64,000 nucleotides of DNA from Thauera sp. 2A1. GTDB lineage: Bacteria > Pseudomonadota > Gammaproteobacteria > Burkholderiales > Rhodocyclaceae. A program made the position numbers and the translations under genes. How positions within the stretch are numbered: position 1 is the stretch's first letter; each line of letters begins with the position of its first letter. The stretch spans positions 82,058-146,057 of the forward strand of contig NZ_SSXV01000010.1 of assembly GCF_009469595.2 (NCBI RefSeq), written 5' to 3'. A model generated the notes under the pieces. That model ran no database searches. It saw nothing but the letters and a program-made list of their open reading frames with translations, and had not been told where the DNA came from. Shown piece by piece: positions 33,192 through 42,248 of this stretch.

Positions 33192-35207
33192 TCAATTCCC
33201 GACAAGCACCGGTTGGAACATCGTTCGCAACTGAGTCGCACCATAGTCCGTCAAGTGATGCGTGTCCCGATACCAGGTACGAGAGTCCCGCGCAACCATG
33301 CATCGTCCCGTCCCACACAGTGCGAGCGTTGGCGACAACGTCCGAATCCCCGATTGCTCCCGCATGCGTTCGAAAACCTCCAGCGCGGCGCTCTGACGCG
33401 ACAGATGCTCTTTCAGGGACGGACCGAAAGCGGCCTGCCCCCGGCCCTTGATACTCTCGATTCCTTTCCGATACGGCACCAAGTCGTTGGCGAGCTCCGG
33501 TACATCTTCGATGAATATCACCTCCTTGCCCGCCCGGCGGAGGAACGCCGCGGTCTGCTCCATTGCCGCCCAAAAGTCGAAACCGCTGCCAACACCCGAA
33601 GACCTCGCTGCACCTGCCGAATCAACCCAATACCCGGCGAGGATAATTCGACGAACCGGTTGCATGGCGACAAAATCGAGAAGCGCGTCCATGATCCTGG
33701 CGCATTCCGGCCGGCTCGGCGGGATATACCCCCGCACTGGCGTGCAACTCGAATAAGTGAATGCTGCCCCGGAAACACCGAGCTCCCCTGCAAGCCGGTC
33801 CAGACCCGCGACCCACATGCGCGCATGCGAATCGCCGAGCAGCAGAAATTCGGGAACATCCGCGAGAGATTCGGACTTGCCAAGCCGGCAGCCAGCCGCT
33901 CCCTCACGTATCGCAACCGGATCCGGGTTACTCTCGCAGCGAACGCCCGGCACCAGCCGCACGTCCTCTCCCAACTGCACGACCGATTCGGGCAACAGTC
34001 TGGCATGGCCTGAAGAATCGCGTCCCATCTCGATGACGACTGACCCCATGACAAACATGGCTATCGACACGACGGCTCCCGCTCCCAATGTCGCGCGCAA
34101 CCGGCGCCCCACGGCAGCCTTGCGGCGAAACGGCCGCTCGATCCAGCGCCACGACAACCACGAAACACCGAATACGATAGCAATGATCCCGGCAGTCGGA
34201 ATCTCAGGCAAACCCCACGCATACCAGCCCGCCGAACGAAAGAAGACCAGCAGCGGCCAATGCCACAGATACAACGAGTAGGAAATCAGGCCGACGACCA
34301 CCAGCGGCCGCAATGAAAGCGCCCGCGAAATCATGGACGGCTTTCTGCATGATCCCGCATAGATTGTCAGGCAGGCCCCGAGTACGACCGGCAAGGCGCT
34401 AACTCCGGGAAAAGGCGTAGTGTCCGTGTATATGATGATCGGCGCTATCACCAATAAAAGCCCGACAAATCCGCATATGTTCGCAACGGGCACGCTCGCA
34501 CGCCGCTCCCGCCCTCCTGCCAGCCAGGCCGCGAGCAGACCGCCGGCCAGCAACTCCCAGGCTCGGGCTGGCAGCAGATAGAAGGCAGCCGCTGCATCCA
34601 AGCGCATCAACACAACGCTGAAGACAAGCGACGCGACAGCAAGCAGGGCCATCTCCAGCACAGGGGGTTTCAGCTTGATCCCATTCCCGGGCACATCGCC
34701 CCTGCGCCTCAACCAGTAAGCCAGTACCAGCAAGCACGGCAGCACCAAGTAGAACTGCTCCTCGACCGCAAGCGACCATGTATGCAGCAAAGGCTGAACC
34801 GCAAGCGCATTCTGATTCCAGTAATCACTTTGCGTCCGCCAGAACAGATGATTCGACGAGAAATATCCGATGCTGCGCGCAGCACGCCCGCTCTCGATCA
34901 ACTCCCCCGGAACCAGCAGGACGCTTCCTGCCGCCAGCGTGAATGCGACGACCGCCGTCAATGCAGGCAATATCCTGCGGACACGGCGCTCGTAGAAACC
35001 CCAAAACGCGAACGCGCCCCGCCCCATCTCGGTCAATAAATGGCCCGTGATCAGGTAACCCGAGATCACGAAGAAGACATCGACACCAACGTAGCCACCT
35101 TCGACAAACCCGATATCTGCATGAAACAAGACAACCACAACGACAGCAATTGCACGCAGCCCATCAATATCAGGCCGATACTGCCGAAAGGACTCACATG
35201 CGCTCAA
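33192..35207 (-). CDS. OafA/YrhL-type acyltransferase with SGNH domain
   Basis: A 671-residue fusion: an acyltransferase-3 membrane domain (YRPDIDGLRAIAVVVVVLFHAD; FFVISGYLI; FYERRVRRILPAL; TWSLAVEEQFYL) in residues 1-~380 and a periplasmic SGNH hydrolase-like domain with LLLGDSHARMW near 450 and DTHHLTDYGA near 650. Such fusions O-acetylate LPS O-antigen or other surface glycans. It corresponds in role to wbpC of Pseudomonas B-band loci. A second, truncated acyltransferase-3 lies at 39551-39834. The 181-base gap between it and wbpL shows no gene. Confidence 0.92.
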   Translation of the reverse strand: MSACESFRQYRPDIDGLRAIAVVVVVLFHADIGFVEGGYVGVDVFFVISGYLITGHLLTEMGRGAFAFWGFYERRVRRILPALTAVVAFTLAAGSVLLVPGELIESGRAARSIGYFSSNHLFWRTQSDYWNQNALAVQPLLHTWSLAVEEQFYLVLPCLLVLAYWLRRRGDVPGNGIKLKPPVLEMALLAVASLVFSVVLMRLDAAAAFYLLPARAWELLAGGLLAAWLAGGRERRASVPVANICGFVGLLLVIAPIIIYTDTTPFPGVSALPVVLGACLTIYAGSCRKPSMISRALSLRPLVVVGLISYSLYLWHWPLLVFFRSAGWYAWGLPEIPTAGIIAIVFGVSWLSWRWIERPFRRKAAVGRRLRATLGAGAVVSIAMFVMGSVVIEMGRDSSGHARLLPESVVQLGEDVRLVPGVRCESNPDPVAIREGAAGCRLGKSESLADVPEFLLLGDSHARMWVAGLDRLAGELGVSGAAFTYSSCTPVRGYIPPSRPECARIMDALLDFVAMQPVRRIILAGYWVDSAGAARSSGVGSGFDFWAAMEQTAAFLRRAGKEVIFIEDVPELANDLVPYRKGIESIKGRGQAAFGPSLKEHLSRQSAALEVFERMREQSGIRTLSPTLALCGTGRCMVARDSRTWYRDTHHLTDYGATQLRTMFQPVLVGN

Positions 35208-35258
35208 TTAAACTCTCGCCTCAAACGCCGTACCCATAAACGTCTCTGACGCATCCAC

Positions 35259-36362
35259 TTAATTGCAGATCAATCGATCCAACCCAAAATGTGCGAGCAG
35301 CGCAGCCCGTCTAAGCATGTATTTAACCCGCCAACTTCGCATATCGAGCTGCCAAACCTCATTACTCAAAGGGCGCGCATGCCCTCCACCTAGCCATAGC
35401 AATCCATCATAGATCCAAGCCGAGTGAGCATGACGAGCCTTCCAGGCGTGTTCGGCACAAACGGGAAACCATAGCCTCCCGTCTTTCGACGCCCACACAT
35501 CGCCGTAATTGTCCGTGTCTTTTGACCACCCGCCAAGCACGAACATATACTCCCCATCGCTTAACAAGGAGAACCAGAGTCGCTCGCCCCAAGGCGCATC
35601 CGGCTCTCTAATCCAATTCACTCCATCATCAGACGACCAAACGTCATTCCGGGCTTCATACTCGGGCACATAGTTCCCGCCCCCCATTATCCACATCCGT
35701 CCCTTGTGCACAATTGCACGAGCAAAGCCACGCGGCGCCCAATCCGCATTAGGTTTAACCAGCCTCCAATCCTTCCCGTCGGATGAACTCCAAACATCAT
35801 TCCTTAACTTCCCCTCTTTGGCTTTATGATATTCCTCTATCCCTCCAAGAATCCACATTCGCCCCTTGAAACTAACCACACCAGCGGCAAATCGTGGCGA
35901 CCATGGGGCCCGGCTATTTATTTCAGACCACTCCTTACCATTGTTCGAACTCCAAACAGAGTTACTTGCAGAACTTGTCGGCAGTCGTCCGTCAGCCCAT
36001 CCGCCAATCACCCACATTGCTCCGCCATGCACTATCGTCATAGGAAAATCGCTGTGTCGCCATGGTGCCTCGTTCGTTACCCTTTCCCAAACAACACCAT
36101 CAGCAGAAGACCAAACATCCCTTAACGAACTAGCGGCCGAATCAAACCATCCACCAAACACCCAAATCCTGCCACCGAAAACTAGCTCTCCGCTGGAGTC
36201 ACGTGGAGACCAAGCTGCATTACTCTGTAAGTTAACCCAATCAACTCTAGGCGCGTAATTTAAGAACGCAAAAACACCACCACAAGCAAGAACTAGCGCA
36301 CCAATCGAGAAGCAAAAAACTAACTTAACAAAACGACGAAAATCGAGCTGCCTTAAACTCAC
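35259..36362 (-). CDS. Membrane-anchored kelch-type beta-propeller protein
   Basis: A 367-residue protein with one N-terminal membrane helix (LVFCFSIGALVLACGGVFAF, residues ~13-33) and five to six kelch-like repeats, each with an RxWVFGG/MWILGG strand and a NDVWSSxDGxxW closing motif. It would form a beta-propeller in the periplasm. AT-richer than the flanking wbp genes, like its neighbour at 36440. Kelch propellers bind or act on glycans (galactose oxidase-like, sialate mutarotase-like), but no catalytic signature is seen; function unknown. Gap to the epimerase-like gene is 77 bases, same strand. Confidence 0.7.
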   Translation of the reverse strand: MSLRQLDFRRFVKLVFCFSIGALVLACGGVFAFLNYAPRVDWVNLQSNAAWSPRDSSGELVFGGRIWVFGGWFDSAASSLRDVWSSADGVVWERVTNEAPWRHSDFPMTIVHGGAMWVIGGWADGRLPTSSASNSVWSSNNGKEWSEINSRAPWSPRFAAGVVSFKGRMWILGGIEEYHKAKEGKLRNDVWSSSDGKDWRLVKPNADWAPRGFARAIVHKGRMWIMGGGNYVPEYEARNDVWSSDDGVNWIREPDAPWGERLWFSLLSDGEYMFVLGGWSKDTDNYGDVWASKDGRLWFPVCAEHAWKARHAHSAWIYDGLLWLGGGHARPLSNEVWQLDMRSWRVKYMLRRAALLAHFGLDRLICN

Positions 36363-36439
36363 GCTAACGTCCTCGCACTACATCTTCACACTGCGAATCG
36401 ATCATATTCAATTTCAACATTGGAACCACTGAGACTCAA

Positions 36440-38152
36440 TCATTGCTGGATAAAATGCGCCCCTGCATGCTTCAAAAAGAACGCATTCACATCCACTGGC
36501 CCGGACAATAAATAATAACCAACCACATCAATCGAGAAGTCGTCCGTCACATTGGCCGTGTACACTCTTAACGTAAGCGATTCTGGCGCAGAAACAAGAG
36601 CATCGTTACCATCAAAGCCTAGACGATTTACGATCACGATATTATCTAAATTCGGTTCAAGCGCCGGATAATACCGAGAGCTGCGGACCCCGTGCCGATC
36701 CTCCAGAAACATGCCGAGTGGCACACGCTTCTCTGACCGAAGAACAATAGCCAACATTGCATCAGAGCCTAACTTTCCTTCAACTGAAAACGTAATCCGC
36801 GCCTCATCGTTCAGAGAATCAGTACTGCCCGACAAAACCTTGGCCCGACGAGCTATCACAACTCTATTTTTTCTCGCGCTTCTAGCATCCAGACCAACCC
36901 CCGAAAGCTGCCCTCCTTCGGTTAGTTGCTTCGAATCTTCGACCACAAGGAATTTATCTTTTTTGTATACGTAAACATCGACGCCGTTTTCAACAGCAAG
37001 CTGACATTGTGACGGGCGCTTCGGAATGGGAAAGCGAACAACAAGCCTCTGATCAAGCGAGTGACTGCTGTACTGCTTATCACCAGTTCTACTTATTCGA
37101 ACACCATTAGTAAAGCAGTTCACATTAACGGCATATGTATCTGTCCAGTACGGGTGGGGAGGACCGATCATCGAAAAATTTACCCACAACTGGCCATCTC
37201 TGCCTCTCGATACGACCAAAGGGTATCCTCTCTCAAAAGCCACTCTCCGAGCATTCTCAGATCGCCGATAAGCTCGATCTCCCGTAATCAAGCGCAGAGC
37301 GCGAAACTGAGCCAATTCAAGCAAGTTATAATGTGTTGGATTGATTACCTTTGGGTTCAGTTGATACCACGTCCAACTTTTTTCATTATTATAAAAATCT
37401 AACTCTCGATTGAAAAACCCCCGCCTTGCACACTCATACCCATCTCTAAGGGCCTTCTCCCCCGTAGCCGACGCCAGAAGATAAAGCGCCTGCAACCCCC
37501 ATAAATGACCATTAAGTACAAAGAATTCCTGCTGATCGCTAATATTGTTCCAAACATAAGAGGAAATCCAGCATCCCTTCGACGACCTCCAGATTACCCC
37601 ACCCTGTTCCGGACCGAGTAAAGCCAGCTTAGCACTGCCAACTGATGCGTAGAGATATCTCGGATTCTTCGTGATCTCCCAAGCGGCGTACAGCACTAAA
37701 GGACCGAAAAAGTCTGGCATACCAGACCACCACGGGGAACGAATATCTACATAAGACTTGTAATCAAAACCATAAAGCCAACGCTTTACACCCGAACTCA
37801 CTTCCGACGGCTTATAGCCATCTAACATATAGTCGATTAACATCGTCGCGCGAACTAGAGCTGATTCGTCTTTCGTTCGCTGATAGCGAACTAACAACCG
37901 AAATGCCTGCGAAAAAATTTGCAGCGGATTTTTTGTGTCCATGACCGCACGGAGCTCGTCGTCTGATCTGGCAAGCGGTTTCTCCCAATGCATCAAGAAA
38001 GGGGCGAGATGCGCATCCGGGCGAGAAGCTATATTCTGCGGTTTGAGATTATCGCCGAGGAATTTTATTTCAGAGTGCAGCACTTCTATATTCTGCTCAA
38101 AGGCTGCCCCACCGCACCAAATCGCAATAATTAACGCTAATGACTGGAGCAT
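36440..38152 (-). CDS. D-glucuronyl C5-epimerase-family protein
   Basis: A 570-residue protein with a signal peptide (MLQSLALIIAIWCGGAAF). The middle region has the C5-epimerase C-terminal-domain pattern: YVWNNISDQQEFFVLNGHLWGLQALYLL, then TGEKALRDGYECARRGF, WTWYQLNP and HYNLLELAQFRALRLITGD. Eukaryotic and bacterial relatives convert D-glucuronate to L-iduronate in a polymer. The C-terminal ~150 residues look like a beta-sandwich. It is AT-rich compared with the locus and probably of recent foreign origin. In a mannuronic-acid O-antigen locus it might epimerise or degrade/bind the polymer in the periplasm; activity is unproven. Start 38152 is chosen to expose the signal peptide. Confidence 0.68.
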   Translation of the reverse strand: MLQSLALIIAIWCGGAAFEQNIEVLHSEIKFLGDNLKPQNIASRPDAHLAPFLMHWEKPLARSDDELRAVMDTKNPLQIFSQAFRLLVRYQRTKDESALVRATMLIDYMLDGYKPSEVSSGVKRWLYGFDYKSYVDIRSPWWSGMPDFFGPLVLYAAWEITKNPRYLYASVGSAKLALLGPEQGGVIWRSSKGCWISSYVWNNISDQQEFFVLNGHLWGLQALYLLASATGEKALRDGYECARRGFFNRELDFYNNEKSWTWYQLNPKVINPTHYNLLELAQFRALRLITGDRAYRRSENARRVAFERGYPLVVSRGRDGQLWVNFSMIGPPHPYWTDTYAVNVNCFTNGVRISRTGDKQYSSHSLDQRLVVRFPIPKRPSQCQLAVENGVDVYVYKKDKFLVVEDSKQLTEGGQLSGVGLDARSARKNRVVIARRAKVLSGSTDSLNDEARITFSVEGKLGSDAMLAIVLRSEKRVPLGMFLEDRHGVRSSRYYPALEPNLDNIVIVNRLGFDGNDALVSAPESLTLRVYTANVTDDFSIDVVGYYLLSGPVDVNAFFLKHAGAHFIQQ

Positions 38153-38284
38153 CTTACAAGTATTGTGACTCACATTAAAAGACGCCGACCTCTCAGGCAA
38201 CTGAAGACCTAAGAAACACCACACGCTAGACACTCCGTCGAGCATGATCTGCAATTAGATAGAGAGATAGATAGAGCAAACACC

Positions 38285-39550
38285 CAGGGCAATCGCACCT
38301 TCATGTCATAACCCCAAGCAACTCGGCCCGAAACTCGTCGATCGTCGCAGCCAGCATGCGCTTGGACTTGATGCTCGCCTTGCGCGTCGTGTTGAGCCGA
38401 AGCAGGTTCATCACGATGTGGCGAACGATGGCGAGATTGTTGGCAGCGTAGCCGCTGCGCACCCGTGACTGATCCTCGTTGAATTGCACATCCAGACACC
38501 AGTGAAGCCGATTCTCGATCTCCCAGTGACTGCGTACGGCCCGAGCGATGCACTCGGCGTCGGCGGGCAGGCTGCTGATGTAGAAGACGCGCTCGGTGCT
38601 GGTGTGTTCGCCCACGGTGCGAATGCGCTCGACAACCGCAAAGCTTTCCAGATCCTGCCAGTCCTCGGACTTGTAGAGGCGATCGATCGCGGCGTAGGCG
38701 CGGCATCGACGGACTTCGATGCGGCCGTGGTCCTTGATCGTGGTCTCGTGCATCGAGTTCGGCGTCAGCGGGCCTCGTGGATCGATGTTGGCGAACAGGA
38801 TCAAGTCGTGCAGGTTCGGATGGTTCTCATTTACGCACAGCACGTAATGCGCGCCGCGCTCGCGGATCGTGCGGACGATCTTCGTTTGGGTGCCCATCGC
38901 ATCGATCGTCACCACGCAGCCCTCGATCGCCAACTTGGCGAGCAGTTCGGGAATCGCGGTGATCTCATTCGACTTCTCGGCGGTTGCGGTCTGGCCCAGC
39001 ACGACGCCCATGCCCGCCGCAAACGCGCTGACCAGGTGCAGCGGACTGGCGTCGGTCTTGCTCTTGCCGCCCGAGCGCCGGCTGGTCTTGCCATCGATCG
39101 CCACGACCGTACCCCGGCCAGTGCTGGCACCACCATGCCCACCCAGCGCCGGAACGCCGACTCGAACTCGTCCGGCGCGATCAGGCCGAACAGGCGTCCG
39201 ATCGTGTCGTGAGACGGGATGCCGTGCTCAAGCTTCATGAAGCCTCGCAGCCAGTCGATCTTGGCCTCGCCCCACAGTTCGATGTCGACGAAATCGTCCA
39301 CGCCCGAGAGTACCGCACACACTGCCACCGTCAGCAACTCGGCCAGGTCGTGGCGTGTGTGCCGCGCGCTGCGCGGGTCGGAAATCGAGACGAACACCTG
39401 CGTCAGCGGCATGACGTTTCCTGCCTTCATGGGATGCCCAAAAAGGTAGGAAACTACACAAGTTATGGCAATGTGAACAGGGGTCTCGCAAGGCCATGAA
39501 AGTTAAAGAGTTATTACGTTGGCTTATGTAAAGTTGGTGCGATTGCCCTG
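38285..39550 (-). mobile_element. ISAs1-family insertion sequence
   Basis: About 1266 bases bounded by perfect 14-base terminal inverted repeats, CAGGGCAATCGCAC (38285-38298) and GTGCGATTGCCCTG (39537-39550). It holds an ISAs1-type transposase in two frames. No target-site duplication is visible next to the ends (flanks AAACACC and AAGAAGAC), which fits loss of one flank by deletion. On the right side it cuts an acyltransferase gene. Confidence 0.92.
38301..39430 (-). pseudogene. ISAs1-family transposase, frameshifted
   Basis: The N-terminal part (39430 to about 39115: LTQVFVSISDPRSARHTRHDLAELLTVAVCAVLSG; FRRWVGMVVPALAG) and the C-terminal part (39104 to 38301: VAIDGKTSRRSGG; VTIDAMGTQ; HWEIENRLHWCLDVQFNEDQSRVRSG; NLAIVRHIVMNLLR) are the two halves of an ISAs1 DDE transposase. 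They lie in different frames, with the shift near 39115-39125. One full protein would need ribosomal frameshifting or is simply lost; most ISAs1 transposases are a single frame, so inactivation is more likely. Confidence 0.88.
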
Positions 39551-39834
39551 AAGAAGACAGCAAGATAGTAAAGCGGAAATATCCTTAACGCACGTCGTGC
39601 ATAAAATGCGCGCAGGTCAATCGACCCCGTCTCCTTTTTCTCTTTAATCAACAAATGTGTGATCAAGGAACCGGAAAGAACAAAGAATATGCTTACACCC
39701 ACATGGGCACTGAAAATTGAAGCGACAGCCGCATTATCGCCACCAATGCGAGACCAGATCTCGGCGTGAGAGGCAATTACAAATAGAACAGAAATACCTC
39801 TCAACCCATCAAATCCCAATATCTTTTCATTCAT
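39551..39834 (-). pseudogene. Truncated acyltransferase-3 (OafA-like), cut by the IS
   Basis: About 95 residues of an acyltransferase-3: MNEKILGFDGLRGISVLFVIASHAE, VGVSIFFVLSGSLITHLL, and FYARRALRIFPLYYLAVFF, where the family normally continues for ~250 more residues. The frame runs into the IS terminal repeat at 39550. The missing remainder is not present on the other side of the IS. AT-rich like the segment at 35.2-38.2 kb. Confidence 0.85.
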
Positions 39835-39842
39835 TAATAACA

Positions 39843-40152
39843 GCCTGCATTAAAAAATGCCGAAAACTTTTGGATTGCTTCATTTATCTTAAAAAATGAA
39901 GGAACCTTTATTGAGTCAAAATTTATCGCCTACCTAAGAACAAAAAACGTTTATTTCAATAAGCGAGATTCAGCGCGCCTTCTTGAGCCATACCTTCCCT
40001 GTCACATTATTTTAACGAGAGCCTTTGCTTTACCGCTTCTAAAGAATAGGCTTAAGATTCCCGGGTGGAGAAAATATGAGTTATCTTTACCCGTAATCGA
40101 CCAAGGAGGTTCTCATTGCCTCGGAGGGCGCTACCGGAGGCTCCCAACCCAA
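39843..40152 (+). other. AT-rich gap with an open frame lacking a start (possible gene remnant)
   Basis: Between the truncated acyltransferase and the SDR gene lies an AT-rich stretch. On the plus strand one frame stays open for about 100 codons (FWIASFILKNEGTFIESKF; RLLEPYLPCHIILTRAFALP; LKIPGWRKYELSLPVIDQ) but has no ATG/GTG near its beginning and overlaps the end of the SDR gene. It may be the 3' remnant of a lost gene or a chance reading. No family recognised. Confidence 0.25.
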
Positions 40153-40998
40153 TGACTTACGAGCGTGAGCCCAATCGACCTTTAGGGGTAAAGTTAGGCT
40201 TTCCATCTCTCGCTGAAAACCGCACGCTCGCCCAAAAAATCGAAGGAGCCAAGGTGAAACAGATATGTTCGCGATGCGCTTTTCATCATCCACCGCCATT
40301 TCTGACACCAGATGTGAAACGCTATAATCAGAACCGTCCCCAATCACATACATTCCTCCTGGCCTTCCAGGAGTTGCACATCTAAGCAGGAAGTCGGCAA
40401 GATTCTCTACGAATATGAATGACCGCTTTGCGCGCGCCGCACCAAATGGCAAAGGGAATCCCCGTCTGACCAGTCGTCGGAGCCGCATAAAGTTGCCCGG
40501 ACATGCCGGACCATAAACCATAGGCGGACGAACGATCGTCAAGGCATCCGGCCTGGACCGGAAGCGATCTTCCAAGGCTTGATCCGCCGCCAGCTTGGAT
40601 CTCGTGTACGCCGTATCCGGTGACGGCCGGGAATATTCGGTGATCGGTTCGGCGCTCCAGTTGCCATAAACACCGACCGAACTGACATGCACCAGACGGC
40701 CGATGCCATTCTCGATCACGTGGCTCGCCAGCATCAGAGGCAATTGGCAATTTGCCGCGTCGAAATCGGAATCGGTGCTCCGGCCATGGACATGCGCACG
40801 ACCGGCAAGATTGATCAACGCATCTGCATCGACGTAGGTTGCTGGGAGCGGGCCATCGTAGCCCGACTGGGCGGCATATCGCGCCAGCTCGTCGTCACGC
40901 CGGCGCGTCAGTACCAATACATCGTGCCCCTCAGCCGCGGCACGCTTGACCAGTGCGCGGCCGATGTAGCCGGAGCCTCCGGCGACGATCAGCTTCAC
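40087..40998 (-). CDS. NAD-dependent sugar epimerase/dehydratase (extended SDR, WbpK-like)
   Basis: A 303-residue extended SDR: KLIVAGGSGYIGRALVKRAA (GxxGxxG), NLAGRAHVHG, HVSSVGVYG and the catalytic YTRSK (YxxxK), then RPPMVYGPACPGNFMRL. It would act on UDP-4-keto-6-deoxy-HexNAc made by WbpM, giving UDP-FucNAc or QuiNAc, the job of WbpK in Pseudomonas. It starts with GTG at 40998, overlapping the GT4 stop (GTGA). The longer reading to 41331 overlaps the GT4 gene and is rejected. Confidence 0.87.
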   Translation of the reverse strand: MKLIVAGGSGYIGRALVKRAAAEGHDVLVLTRRRDDELARYAAQSGYDGPLPATYVDADALINLAGRAHVHGRSTDSDFDAANCQLPLMLASHVIENGIGRLVHVSSVGVYGNWSAEPITEYSRPSPDTAYTRSKLAADQALEDRFRSRPDALTIVRPPMVYGPACPGNFMRLRRLVRRGFPLPFGAARAKRSFIFVENLADFLLRCATPGRPGGMYVIGDGSDYSVSHLVSEMAVDDEKRIANISVSPWLLRFFGRACGFQREMESLTLPLKVDWAHARKSLGWEPPVAPSEAMRTSLVDYG

Positions 40999-42248
40999 CG
41001 CGTATTCCTTTGGGTGTCGAGTATCTCGAGATAGCGCGCTGCAAGCGCATCGTAGCTGTGCTGCCGCATTACGTATTCCAGACCCCGCTGCCCCATTTCC
41101 GTGCGTGCTTGCTCCGGAAGGTCCGCAAAAGCTGCAAGCGCATCTGCAATTCCTGGGATATCTCCCGGCGACACGGAAATGCCCGCGTTGCACTCGGCGA
41201 CGGGGTCGTTGCCGGCCTCGATGGCGAACAGCACGGGCAAGCGTGCCAGCATGTAATCGAACAGCTTGTTCGGACTGACACCGAATCGAAACAGCGGTTC
41301 GGGGCGCAGCGAAAGGTAGCCGACCTGGCACGCGTCGAGCAAGGCGGGAATGTTGCGCTTCGGAATCTGATCGAACAGGGCGATCCGATCGGATAATCCT
41401 TGCTCGACGATTTCCTGCCTGATTGCCGCGCTCTGTTCCCCCCTCCCAACGATGATGACGGCAATGCGATCATCCCCTCGCTGACGAAGAAGCGTTACGG
41501 ATTCGACCAGCGACTGCACGTAATTCGGTGCGCCCATCGCGCCTGCATAGACCACCACCAGCCGCCCATCGGCGCGCCAGCGCTGCGCCTGTTTCACCGG
41601 TTCGCTATCGATGGCGTCGATCCGAGGCGCATGGGTGTCGACCCCATTGGGGATGTAATACCAGCGCGAAGCTTCGAGCCCCCGTTCCGCCATGTATGGC
41701 AACGTCTGGGGCAAGAGCGAGACGACGGCATCGGCCCGCCCATACGCATGACGCTCCAGCCGGTCGGTGACACGCACCAGAGGATGCGTCGGACGCACCC
41801 CGGCCAGTTCGACAAGGCTCAGCGGCCACAAGTCGCGTACCTCGAAAACGGATCGGGCGCCGAAGCGTCGTGCCAATCGGTGGCTCGTGAGGAAGGTGTA
41901 GGGATGGGGCGAAGAGGCCACCACCATGTCGGGACGCCCATATCTACGGGCCAGGCGGCGTGCGTGAATCGGCAAGGCTGCGGTAAACGCCGTCATGTTC
42001 ACGAGCCGCCCAATGCCGTTTCCGTCATACGCCGGGGTCGGCAGAAACTCATATGGCACGCCTTCGACGTCGAGAGCCCCCCGATGCCTTCCCGGCTCAT
42101 CGAGCAGGTGATGAAACGCGGCCGTTATGACGAGCGCGTTGACGCCCTCCGCCTGCCAAGCGTGCGCCAGTTCGTACGGGCGGTTGTACCGTCCCACACC
42201 CGGCCCCCCGGCATAGGGGTGCACATACCAGATCGTCGGCGAACTCAT
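40995..42248 (-). CDS. GT4 family glycosyltransferase (WbuB-like)
   Basis: A 417-residue GT-B enzyme: SSPTIWYVHPYAGGPGVGRYNRPYELAHAW at the N-terminus, VFEVRDLWPLSLVELAG, YIPNGVD, VVVYAGAMG and LRPEPLFRFGVSPNKLFDYMLARLPVLFAIEAG. The RDLWP and SPNKLFDYM motifs are typical of WbuB/WcaI-type transferases, several of which add an N-acetylfucosamine-type sugar. ATGA overlap with asnB upstream and GTGA overlap with the SDR gene downstream. Precise sugar unknown. Confidence 0.86.
   Translation of the reverse strand: MSSPTIWYVHPYAGGPGVGRYNRPYELAHAWQAEGVNALVITAAFHHLLDEPGRHRGALDVEGVPYEFLPTPAYDGNGIGRLVNMTAFTAALPIHARRLARRYGRPDMVVASSPHPYTFLTSHRLARRFGARSVFEVRDLWPLSLVELAGVRPTHPLVRVTDRLERHAYGRADAVVSLLPQTLPYMAERGLEASRWYYIPNGVDTHAPRIDAIDSEPVKQAQRWRADGRLVVVYAGAMGAPNYVQSLVESVTLLRQRGDDRIAVIIVGRGEQSAAIRQEIVEQGLSDRIALFDQIPKRNIPALLDACQVGYLSLRPEPLFRFGVSPNKLFDYMLARLPVLFAIEAGNDPVAECNAGISVSPGDIPGIADALAAFADLPEQARTEMGQRGLEYVMRQHSYDALAARYLEILDTQRNTR

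Noticed and set aside
33061..33573. 170-codon minus-strand frame inside the OafA-like gene
   Set aside because: Shadow frame; the SGNH domain motifs lie in the other frame of the same strand.
38257..38276. GATA/TAGA short tandem repeat upstream of the C5-epimerase-like gene, considered as a phase-variation tract
   Set aside because: Imperfect and short (AGATAGAGAGATAGATAGAG), about 105 bases from the start codon and next to an IS end; no support for switching.
38277..38284. Target-site duplication of the IS
   Set aside because: Left flank AAACACC and right flank AAGAAGAC do not match; none can be claimed.
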